Part shown: piece by piece, positions 16,986 through 24,119 of the stretch | How the letters are laid out: each line of letters begins with the position of its first letter | Position numbering within the stretch: the first letter of the stretch is position 1 | Origin: Desulfobacterales bacterium | Lineage (GTDB): Bacteria; Desulfobacterota; Desulfobacteria; Desulfobacterales; Desulfobacteraceae | DNA length: 39,111 bases | Direction of reading: 5' to 3' | Assembly: GCA_022361535.1 (NCBI GenBank) | Contig: JAKSAU010000393.1 | Location: forward strand, 1-39,111 | The notes under the pieces: model-generated | The model's input: the letters and a program-made list of their open reading frames with translations, nothing else | Database searches by the model: none | Told to the model about the DNA's origin: nothing | Translations under genes and position numbers: made by a program

Positions 16986-17426
16986 TTACCTTGCTCCCAT
17001 ATCTCCATATATCTCCAAGACTAAAGTATTCGGGTTTACAGTTTTTACCGTATATGCAACATCCCCCAGGCGAATAACTTTATCACTGGCGATTTTCTTA
17101 GGAAAAAATTGAGGATATGCCTGGGAGCCGTCCAGTTCTTCTAAAAAAAGATCAAGGGAAATATTATCACCCTCAATGCCTTTGAAAATCAGGCTTGTGT
17201 CATGAACGCGGATTCGTTCACCTTTGACCAGAAGAACCTGGTTATTTATTGTTCGTGATTTTTCAAGACTTGCATTTTCCGGGGCTTGAGGCATGGGGGG
17301 GCGCCATTTGGCATAGCGTTCCTTAAACATGTCAGTAGAAACGTAGTAAGTAATGCCAAAAGGTATGGCCAGGCAAATGAGGATAAAGCCTATGGCCAGC
17401 CAACCTTTTTTATTGGGCAGTGTCAT
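16986..17426 (-). CDS. Single-pass membrane protein of unknown function
   Basis: A 146-residue protein I do not recognise. One N-terminal transmembrane helix (residues 9-30, GWLAIGFILICLAIPFGITY) anchors a soluble domain rich in beta strands (residues 65-145), with LLVKGERIRVHDTSLIFKGI and DVAYTVKTVNPNTLVLEIYG. A proline-rich linker PPMPQAP joins the two. The soluble part would face the periplasm if the N-terminus stays inside. It is convergent with the TPR gene and lies 147 bases downstream of the tetR stop in the same direction; a link with either is not shown. Confidence 0.65.
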   Translation of the reverse strand: MTLPNKKGWLAIGFILICLAIPFGITYYVSTDMFKERYAKWRPPMPQAPENASLEKSRTINNQVLLVKGERIRVHDTSLIFKGIEGDNISLDLFLEELDGSQAYPQFFPKKIASDKVIRLGDVAYTVKTVNPNTLVLEIYGDMGAR

Positions 17427-17573
17427 GACCCCCCCTATTCAGCAGAGACTTCTAAAACGTTCTGAATTAAAAGAACAAATTTGGGTATTGATACTCGATC
17501 ATATGCTCTGGGCAGGATATTGTCAAATTTTTCACAAGGCTCATGTTTCAATAGCCGCATGGCATATTATAAT

Positions 17574-18200
17574 CTAAGAGGCGTTATTTTTTTCCACCAG
17601 TGCCAGGACCATGGACTCCACAATTTTTCCAATACGCTTCATATGAGAAATCCGCTCTTTCTCGCTGCGGCCCGGGTAATTTCTGAATGCAATAAGAATC
17701 CCGGAGAGGCAAGAAAACAGGGTATGGGCCATAAGCCGGGCATTTTCTTTGCACCCAAGGGAGTTAAACACCTGTTCAAAAAGGTCCATGAGTCTTCGGC
17801 CGATGTCGTTTAACTGCTCTACAGCACCCATTTCCTTGTTGCCGTGAAGAGCAAAATGAGTAATCATCCGCCACTGGGCAGTATGGGCGATATAATAATC
17901 CAGAAAACACGATATACAGATATCAAGTGCATTTTCTTTACTCTCACTAATGTTTTGCTGAAGATCCTCGATAAATTTGCAGGCATCTGTATATGCCACC
18001 CTGGCATATAAATCCTCCTGGGAATTAAAATACGTATATATGGATGATTTTCCAATTCCTGCAGTTCTTGCGATTTCTGCCATGCTGGCCTTATCATAGG
18101 TTGTCTGGCCAAATACTTCCCTTGCCGCATCAATGATAATCTGCTGGCGCATTTTCCGTTCTTCGGCTTTCAGGCGGCTGAGCGTATCTTTTTTTTCCAT
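17574..18200 (-). CDS. TetR/AcrR-family transcriptional regulator
   Basis: A 208-residue regulator. Residues 15-65 form the TetR helix-turn-helix (IIIDAAREVFGQTTYDKASM, AEIARTAGIGKSSIYTYFNS); the remaining helical part is a ligand-binding and dimerisation domain resembling TetR_C groups found with fatty-acid genes. It is divergent from the acyl-CoA ligase/dehydratase operon, and the 154-base shared gap has a palindrome over a strong promoter. The simplest reading is a repressor of that operon released by an acyl-CoA or the free acid, with autoregulation. The ribosome site is CAGGAG before ATG 18200. Confidence 0.92.
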   Translation of the reverse strand: MEKKDTLSRLKAEERKMRQQIIIDAAREVFGQTTYDKASMAEIARTAGIGKSSIYTYFNSQEDLYARVAYTDACKFIEDLQQNISESKENALDICISCFLDYYIAHTAQWRMITHFALHGNKEMGAVEQLNDIGRRLMDLFEQVFNSLGCKENARLMAHTLFSCLSGILIAFRNYPGRSEKERISHMKRIGKIVESMVLALVEKNNAS

Positions 18201-18267
18201 AATCTCCTGGTGGGTTTAGTTTTTTTCAGGGCTCTTTTACCATATTTCAACAAAGACGACAAGCAGT

Positions 18268-18283
18268 GGTTGACACGTCGACC
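18268..18283. promoter_or_regulatory. Palindromic operator candidate for the divergent TetR
   Basis: GGTTGAC-AC-GTCGACC is a 16-base palindrome with one arm mismatch. It overlaps the -35 hexamer of the forward promoter at 18270-18275, so a bound TetR dimer would block RNA polymerase. Confidence 0.65.
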
Positions 18284-18298
18284 AGCGTTCGGTATAAA
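18270..18298 (+). promoter_or_regulatory. Near-consensus sigma-70 promoter of the ligase/dehydratase operon
   Basis: TTGACA (18270-18275), a 17-base spacer and TATAAA (18293-18298) make an almost ideal housekeeping promoter about 57 bases before ATG 18355. Confidence 0.82.
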
Positions 18299-18354
18299 AA
18301 CCACCAGACGATAAATAGTTTGATGTTTGGTTCTTTTGATTGAAAGGAGACAAC

Positions 18355-20082
18355 ATGCAGACCCATAGGCCCTGGCTTGATCATTACGCAAAGATACCTC
18401 ACTCAATTGATTACCCCCGAGTCACCATGTATGAGTCGGTCATGTCATCAGTGCAGCGGGTTCCTGATAAAATCGCCTGGGACTTCATGGGCACCCAATG
18501 CACCTACAGTCAATTTTCCTCACTCATTGATAAATGTGCGGATGCACTGGCAGGACTTGGCCTGAAAAAAGGGGATGCGGTTACCATCTCCATGCCCACA
18601 AGCCCCCAGGGCATCATCTGTTTTTATGCAGTCAATAAAATCGGGGCAGTTGCATCCATGATCCACCCTCTGTCCACAGAATCGGAAATCGAATTTTACC
18701 TTAACCTGTCCAACTCCACCATGGCCCTGACCCTGGATGCGTTTTATTCAAAATTTAACGCGGTGATGGATAGAACGCCTTGCAAAAGACTGATCCTGGC
18801 TAAAATTGGAGACTTTCTTTCCCCGGTTAAAAAATTTGGTTTCTGGCTGACTAAAGGCCGTAAGATTCCTAAAGTTCCTGAAGACAGCCGTGTGTTTTTT
18901 TGGCAGGATATCATGTCCGCACCATGGCCAAGCCAGGAAAAAGTAGATATGGAGCCGGATGATACTGCCGTCATCTTGTATTCCGGCGGCACTACGGGAA
19001 AGCCTAAAGGAATTATGCTTTCCAACATGAATTTCATCTCCGAAGGTATGATGGTCGCCACATGGGGTGATCTTGACGAATCAGATACCATACTTGCCAT
19101 CCTCCCTATTTTCCATGGATTTGGCTTAGGTGTGTGTATCAATGCCGCATTCATGGGTGGTGCAAAAAGTATCCTGGTTCCTCAATTTACTCCTGAAATT
19201 GTAGCCAAGCTCATCAGAACGAAAAAACCGTCTTTTATCATTGGCGTACCCACCCTTTATGCAGCCCTTTGCAAAAACAGCGATTTTCAAAAAGCAGACC
19301 TTGCTTGTTTAAAAGCTGCTTTTTGCGGTGCAGACACCCTGCCCCAGACCGTAAAGGAAGAGTTTGAGGCCATTGTCCGCAAACAGGGCGGCAGTGTTAA
19401 ACTTTTAGAAGGTTACGGTCTGACAGAGGCGGTGACAGCCATCATGGCAATGCCCATGACCACCTATCGGGAAAATAGTATCGGAGTGCCCTTTCCGGAC
19501 ATGGATGCAAAAATCGTTAAACCGGACACAACCGAACCCCAAAAATTGGGAGAAGATGGAGAAATATGCCTTTGCGGCCCAGCGGTCATGAAGGGATATC
19601 TCAACCAAAAAGAGGAAACCGATAAAACGCTTAAGATACATGATGACGGGAAACTGTGGCTCCATACAGGTGACATCGCTCACCAGGACAATGAAGGCTT
19701 TTTCTATTTTAAACTGCGCCAGAAACGGATGATCAAGTCCTCTGGTATGAACGTCTACCCAGCACAAGTGGAAGATTTGCTTTACCAACACCCAAAGGTG
19801 GAAGAAGCCTGCGTCATCGGAGTGCCTGATCCTGACCAGGTGGAACGGGTAAAAGCCTTTGTGGTTAAGGCAAAAGGGGTGCAGGACGATGACGAGAACC
19901 TAGAAAAAGAATTAATCAAATTTTGCCAGAAAACCCTTATCAAATGGAGCTGTCCAAGAAGTATAGAATTTAGAACAGAACTGCCAACCACCCTGGTAGG
20001 CAAAGTGGCCTTTAAGGTTCTCGAAGAGGAAGAACTGGAGAAAATGCGCAACAAAGGAGAATATACAGGAGATTATAAATGA
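18355..20082 (+). CDS. AMP-forming acyl-CoA ligase (class I adenylate-forming enzyme)
   Basis: A 575-residue AMP-dependent synthetase. The phosphate loop reads YSGGTTGKPKGIMLSN near residue 215; GYGLTEAVTA is motif A5 near 360; LHTGDIAHQDNEGFFYF and the hinge with KLRQKRMIKSSGMNVYPAQV follow near 445-465; the catalytic lysine lies in TTLVGKVAFK near residue 560. It activates a carboxylic acid with ATP and CoA. Sequence style is closer to medium/long-chain and 4-coumarate-type ligases than to acetyl-CoA synthetase. I chose ATG 18355 after AAAGGAG rather than an in-frame TTG at 18340. Its stop overlaps the next start by four bases, so it probably makes the acyl-CoA that the downstream dehydratase-type proteins use. 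Confidence 0.93.
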   Translation: MQTHRPWLDHYAKIPHSIDYPRVTMYESVMSSVQRVPDKIAWDFMGTQCTYSQFSSLIDKCADALAGLGLKKGDAVTISMPTSPQGIICFYAVNKIGAVASMIHPLSTESEIEFYLNLSNSTMALTLDAFYSKFNAVMDRTPCKRLILAKIGDFLSPVKKFGFWLTKGRKIPKVPEDSRVFFWQDIMSAPWPSQEKVDMEPDDTAVILYSGGTTGKPKGIMLSNMNFISEGMMVATWGDLDESDTILAILPIFHGFGLGVCINAAFMGGAKSILVPQFTPEIVAKLIRTKKPSFIIGVPTLYAALCKNSDFQKADLACLKAAFCGADTLPQTVKEEFEAIVRKQGGSVKLLEGYGLTEAVTAIMAMPMTTYRENSIGVPFPDMDAKIVKPDTTEPQKLGEDGEICLCGPAVMKGYLNQKEETDKTLKIHDDGKLWLHTGDIAHQDNEGFFYFKLRQKRMIKSSGMNVYPAQVEDLLYQHPKVEEACVIGVPDPDQVERVKAFVVKAKGVQDDDENLEKELIKFCQKTLIKWSCPRSIEFRTELPTTLVGKVAFKVLEEEELEKMRNKGEYTGDYK

Positions 20083-21194
20083 TACAGGAACTGACCCCGT
20101 TTTATGAGGCAGCTGACAATCCGGCTGCTGCAGCCGATACAGCACAAGCCAATGGCAGAAAAGCAATAGGCTATCTGTGTTCCTATGCCCCTGAAGAGCT
20201 GATTTTTGCGGCAGGGTGCCACCCCATGAGGCTTTTTTCATCAAAATCTGATATTTCCCTTGCTGAAAATCATCTCCAGGCATATTGCTGTTCCCTGGTA
20301 CGCGGCATTTTGGAAGACGGCCTTGCTGGCCGGCTTGATTATTTGGACGGAACCGTATTCCCCCATACATGTGATTCTATCCAACGCTTATCCGATATCT
20401 GGCGTTTGAACATCAGCCAGGCGTTTTTCGCCGACGTGGTCATGCCTGTCAAACTGACAACAGCATCTGCCAAAGAATACATGAAAGAAGTGCTTGAAAA
20501 GCTTAAATCAGACCTTGAAGGCTACACAGGCAAACCAATTTCACAAGATGATCTTGCAAACGCTTTTGCCCTGTTTAACCGTATCCGGAAAAACCTGGAC
20601 ACCATTTATACAATGAAGTCAAAAACTCCGGGTATCTTATCTGCCAAAGACCTGTTCACTGTAATCAAAGGATCTATGATCATGGACCGGGAGCTTTTAG
20701 ACAAAAGCCTTATAGACCTTGTTTCAGCTTTGAACAATAAACAGGTTGAAAACAAACCTTTCAAACGTGTGCTTCTATCAGGCTCAATCTGCGATATGCC
20801 TGATCTTTATTCTTTGATTGAAGACGCAGGGGGCACCGTGGTTGGAGATGACTTGTGTTCAGGTCAAAGATGGTTCCAGGACCAGATTCAAATGGACATA
20901 CCTGCCATGGATGCCTTAACAGCAAGGTATACTGACCGGGTGGTCTGCCCTGCAAAACACAGCGGTAACACAGCCCGTGGGGACGCATTGGTAGCACAGG
21001 CAAAAAAGGCAGATGCAGACGGGATCATCTTTACATTGTTTAAATTCTGCGATCCGCATGCATTTGACTTCCCTTATCTTAAATCATTTCTGGACGATGC
21101 CGGTTTTCCCCTTTTGCACCTTGAAATGGATGACCAGCAAATCAATACCGGCCAAATGGCTACCCGGATTGAAACCTTTATCCATATGATCTGA
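20079..21194 (+). CDS. 2-hydroxyacyl-CoA dehydratase/benzoyl-CoA reductase family subunit (HgdB/BcrC-like)
   Basis: A 371-residue member of the 2-hydroxyacyl-CoA dehydratase D-component family. Candidate [4Fe-4S] ligands lie in GYLCSYAPEELIFAAGCHPM, QAYCCSLVRG and FPHTCDSIQRL, a family-typical spread in the first third. The C-terminus has KFCDPHAFDFPYLK and the QINTGQMATRIETF signature. These proteins hold a low-potential cluster used either to dehydrate 2-hydroxyacyl-CoA through ketyl radicals or, in BCR-type complexes, to reduce aromatic or enoyl thioesters. Start overlaps the ligase stop (ATGA). It works with the subunit at 21214 and the activator at 23190. Which reaction it runs cannot be decided from the sequence. 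Confidence 0.9.
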   Translation: MIQELTPFYEAADNPAAAADTAQANGRKAIGYLCSYAPEELIFAAGCHPMRLFSSKSDISLAENHLQAYCCSLVRGILEDGLAGRLDYLDGTVFPHTCDSIQRLSDIWRLNISQAFFADVVMPVKLTTASAKEYMKEVLEKLKSDLEGYTGKPISQDDLANAFALFNRIRKNLDTIYTMKSKTPGILSAKDLFTVIKGSMIMDRELLDKSLIDLVSALNNKQVENKPFKRVLLSGSICDMPDLYSLIEDAGGTVVGDDLCSGQRWFQDQIQMDIPAMDALTARYTDRVVCPAKHSGNTARGDALVAQAKKADADGIIFTLFKFCDPHAFDFPYLKSFLDDAGFPLLHLEMDDQQINTGQMATRIETFIHMI

Positions 21195-21213
21195 ACCGCA
21201 CAGGAGAGACAAA

Positions 21214-22428
21214 ATGAGTGACAAAGAAAAGAAAAAAATAGGGTCGGCAAAAAAAATGCGGGACATCATGACCACGTATTATATGGATGCCCTGACTGCC
21301 CGGGAAAACAATAAAAAAGTTGCCTGGATAACCTCCGGCGGTCCTGTGGAGCCCTTGATCGCCATGGACATTATCCCGGTTTACCCTGAAAATCACGGGG
21401 CCATGGTCGGCGCCTCAAAGATGGGGGAAGACCTTTGCGTGAAAGCTGAGGAAATGGGCTACAGCACAGATCTTTGCTCCTATGCCCGGTCAGACATTGC
21501 CTGTGCCGTGGCTGGCGGAGGGCCTTTGGGCGGCCTGCCAAAACCGGACATGCTGGTCTGCTGCAACAATATCTGCGGTACCGTACTCAAATGGTACGAG
21601 GTACAGGCCAGACACTTTAACGTGCCTTTGTTTATCCTGGACACCCCGGTCTGCCACACAGGGTACTCTAAAGAAATCGCAAGCTATGTCAAAAAACAGA
21701 TCAATGAATATATAAGTTTTCTGGAAGAGGCCACAGGAAAAACCTTTGACCATGATAAAATGAAAGAGGTGGGCAGGCTATCCCTCAAAGGACAGCAGCT
21801 CTGGCAACGGGTGCTCAACACCACAGCCAACAAGCCTGCCCCCATGAGCGCTTTTGACGCATTTTTCTTTTTGGCTCTCATTGTTACGCTTAGAGGAACC
21901 CAGACAGCAGTGGACTTTTATACTGAACTTGTGGCAGAAATGGAAGAACGGGTAAATCAGGGAATCTCCATCGTGCCTGATGAGCAATACCGGCTGCTGT
22001 GGGACAATTTGCCGGTCTGGTACAGTCTTAAATGGCTGTCCAACAAATTCTCGGACCACAATGCCTGTCTTGTGGCTGACACGTATACCTCGGCCTGGTG
22101 CTCTGCCATCAAGTATATTGATGTAGATAATTTTTTGGATTCAATGGCCGAGGCCTACACACGGATATACTTGAATATCGGGGTGGATGAAATGGCTAAC
22201 CAGGTGCTTGAAATGATAAAGTTCTACGATGTAGACGGATTTGTCATGCATTCAAACAGGTCCTGCAAACCCTATTCATTTGGCCAGATGGACATTATGA
22301 ACATTGTCCGTGAAAAGGCAGGTATCCCGGTTCTTCTGTTGGAAGCGGACATGGTGGACCCCAGGAATTTCTCCCAGTCCCAGGCAGAAACAAGGATTGA
22401 TGCATTTATGGAAATCGTCAAACAATAG
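21214..22428 (+). CDS. 2-hydroxyacyl-CoA dehydratase/benzoyl-CoA reductase family subunit (HgdA/BcrB-like)
   Basis: A 404-residue companion of the previous subunit, from the same family but clearly divergent. Key segments: VAWITSGGPVEPLIAMDIIPVYPENH near residue 35, a cysteine-bearing TDLCSYARSDIACAV near 90, DMLVCCNNICGTVLKWYE near 112, a FVMHSNRSCKPYSFGQ stretch near 350, and a C-terminal DPRNFSQSQAETRIDAF. The last corresponds to the GQ..TR.EAF signature of the family. Two unlike subunits plus one activator match the HgdA/HgdB/HgdC plan better than the four-subunit class I benzoyl-CoA reductase. A GGAG site precedes ATG 21214, 19 bases after the previous stop. Confidence 0.9.
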   Translation: MSDKEKKKIGSAKKMRDIMTTYYMDALTARENNKKVAWITSGGPVEPLIAMDIIPVYPENHGAMVGASKMGEDLCVKAEEMGYSTDLCSYARSDIACAVAGGGPLGGLPKPDMLVCCNNICGTVLKWYEVQARHFNVPLFILDTPVCHTGYSKEIASYVKKQINEYISFLEEATGKTFDHDKMKEVGRLSLKGQQLWQRVLNTTANKPAPMSAFDAFFFLALIVTLRGTQTAVDFYTELVAEMEERVNQGISIVPDEQYRLLWDNLPVWYSLKWLSNKFSDHNACLVADTYTSAWCSAIKYIDVDNFLDSMAEAYTRIYLNIGVDEMANQVLEMIKFYDVDGFVMHSNRSCKPYSFGQMDIMNIVREKAGIPVLLLEADMVDPRNFSQSQAETRIDAFMEIVKQ

Positions 22429-22437
22429 GAGCAGAAT

Positions 22438-23193
22438 ATGAACTTTGACCTTAAAGAAAAAATCGCACTTGTTACCGGCGGCAGCCGCGGTATCGGCCTT
22501 GAAGTAACCCGGGCGCTTTTAAGCCAGGGTGCAAAAGTATTTATCTGCAGCAGAAAAGAAGAAGGGTTGGACCAGGCAGTAAAAGAGCTGGGCGAACCGG
22601 AAAACTTAACAGCAATTAAAGCCCATATCGGAAGCGTTGAAGATGTGGATGCCCTTTTTGAGACTATCGAAAAAGAGGCTGGTGCATTAGATATACTGAT
22701 AAACAACGTTGGTATGAACTTGATCACTCCCGGCATCCCGGACCTGGACCCCGGATTATGGAAGAAGATCATAGACACCAATCTTACCGGCACTTTTCTG
22801 GTCAGCCGTAAAGCTGCCGCCATGATGCGGGACAAAACAAGCGGAAAGATTGTATCGGTATCTTCGATTGCAGGCCGTAAAGCTACACCGGGCATGGGTA
22901 TATACGGCATTGCCAAAGCAGGGGTTGAAATGCTGACCAAAGTTCTTGCATCAGAGCTTGCCATGTTCAATATCCAGGTCAATGCAGTGGCTCCTGCCAT
23001 GGTCCGGACCCAGTTTTCAGAACCGTTCTGGTCAAATGAGGAATTATCAAATCATATTACCAAAGGCATCCCAATGGGCAGGATTGCTGAGATAGAAGAT
23101 GTGGTTAAACCGGTACTTTTTCTTGCTTCTGAAGGTGCATCTTTTATTACCGGTCAGACCTTAGTCGTAGATGGGGGGGCCACGGCAATATGA
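22438..23193 (+). CDS. Short-chain dehydrogenase/reductase (FabG-like)
   Basis: A 251-residue classical SDR. It has the cofactor motif VTGGSRGIGLEV at residues 13-24, the NNVG motif, catalytic Ser in VSVSSIAG, and YGIAKAG as the YxxxK pair; GQTLVVDGG closes the fold. Members interconvert hydroxyl and keto groups with NAD(P)H. Within this operon it would oxidise or reduce a hydroxyacyl- or oxoacyl-CoA one step before or after the dehydratase-type complex. The start lies nine bases after the previous stop with a GGAG site; its stop overlaps the activator start (ATGA), showing tight coupling. Confidence 0.92.
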   Translation: MNFDLKEKIALVTGGSRGIGLEVTRALLSQGAKVFICSRKEEGLDQAVKELGEPENLTAIKAHIGSVEDVDALFETIEKEAGALDILINNVGMNLITPGIPDLDPGLWKKIIDTNLTGTFLVSRKAAAMMRDKTSGKIVSVSSIAGRKATPGMGIYGIAKAGVEMLTKVLASELAMFNIQVNAVAPAMVRTQFSEPFWSNEELSNHITKGIPMGRIAEIEDVVKPVLFLASEGASFITGQTLVVDGGATAI

Positions 23194-23975
23194 TCTTTGC
23201 AGGTATAGATATCGGGTCAATAACAGCCAAAGCCGCCCTGATAAAACAGGACACCGAAACAGGGCAGCTTTCCCTTTCGGCTGCCCGTGTGATGTCCACA
23301 GGATATAATCCGGTAACGGCCGGAGAAAAAGTTTTTAACGCGGTCATTGAAGAAGCTGGCATACGGCGTGAAGATGTAGCAAGAATAGTTGCCACCGGCT
23401 ACGGCAGAAATTCAGTTGCGTTTGCAGACAAAGCCATGACGGAAATTATCTGCCATGGCGTGGGTGCCCATTTTTCGAATCCTGAGATAAAAGGAATTAT
23501 TGATGTTGGCGGCCAGGATTCCAAGGCCATACTTCTTAACGAGCAAGGCCAGGTTGACAACTTTGCAATGAATGATAAATGTGCCGCCGGTACTGGCAGG
23601 TTTCTGGAAGTCATGGCAAATGCCCTTGAACTGGATTTGTATCAACTTGGACCCATGGGACTGACTGCAGACAACCCAGCTAAAATCTCATCGATCTGTA
23701 CGGTTTTTGCCGAATCTGAAGTCATTTCCATGATTGCAGCCCAGGAAACCCGGCCAAACATCATAGCCGGCATACACGAAGCCACAGCCGCCCGTGTTGC
23801 AGGACTTGCCACAAAGATAAAACTTACGCCGCCCGTCATGATGACCGGCGGGGTGGCAAAAAATACCGGGTTGGTAAAGGCCCTTGAAAACCGTTTGGGA
23901 TACGATATCCTGGTGGGAACATCACCCCAGGAAAACGGCGCAATTGGAGCAGCAGTAATTGCTGCCAGGGGATAA
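23190..23975 (+). CDS. HgdC/BadF-type activator ATPase of 2-hydroxyacyl-CoA dehydratase
   Basis: A 261-residue BadF/BadG/BcrA/BcrD-family ATPase of the short HgdC length. It has the actin-like phosphate motif AGIDIGSITAKAALI at the start, IDVGGQDSKAI near residue 104, and the cluster cysteines Cys131 (NDKCAAGTGRFLE) and Cys170 (SSICTVFAESEV). In HgdC, a homodimer holds one [4Fe-4S] between subunits and drives ATP-dependent electron injection into the dehydratase. Only one activator gene is present, so a homodimer is expected. MMTGGVAKNTGLVKALE and ENGAIGAAVIA are the C-terminal ATPase segments. It is the last gene of the operon; the electron donor (ferredoxin or flavodoxin) must come from elsewhere. 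Confidence 0.94.
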   Translation: MIFAGIDIGSITAKAALIKQDTETGQLSLSAARVMSTGYNPVTAGEKVFNAVIEEAGIRREDVARIVATGYGRNSVAFADKAMTEIICHGVGAHFSNPEIKGIIDVGGQDSKAILLNEQGQVDNFAMNDKCAAGTGRFLEVMANALELDLYQLGPMGLTADNPAKISSICTVFAESEVISMIAAQETRPNIIAGIHEATAARVAGLATKIKLTPPVMMTGGVAKNTGLVKALENRLGYDILVGTSPQENGAIGAAVIAARG

Positions 23976-24119
23976 AAGCTGCCTTTCTGGGTCTGAAACA
24001 CCTATGGAATCTGCCAATTAAATTTCTCAAAAATTGACAAATCCGTCATATTGTGTCTTGAATTCGGATGGAGTATTTGAAATTTATGAGAAAACTTTAT
24101 GCCCACAAGGTGCTGTAAA

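Noticed and set aside
18340..18354. Earlier TTG start for the acyl-CoA ligase
   Set aside because: The extra codons contain the AAAGGAG ribosome site that serves ATG 18355.
22272..23000. A 242-codon minus-strand frame opposite the SDR gene
   Set aside because: It is a shadow of the SDR and the preceding subunit: no family motifs, serine-rich low-quality translation and no ribosome site.
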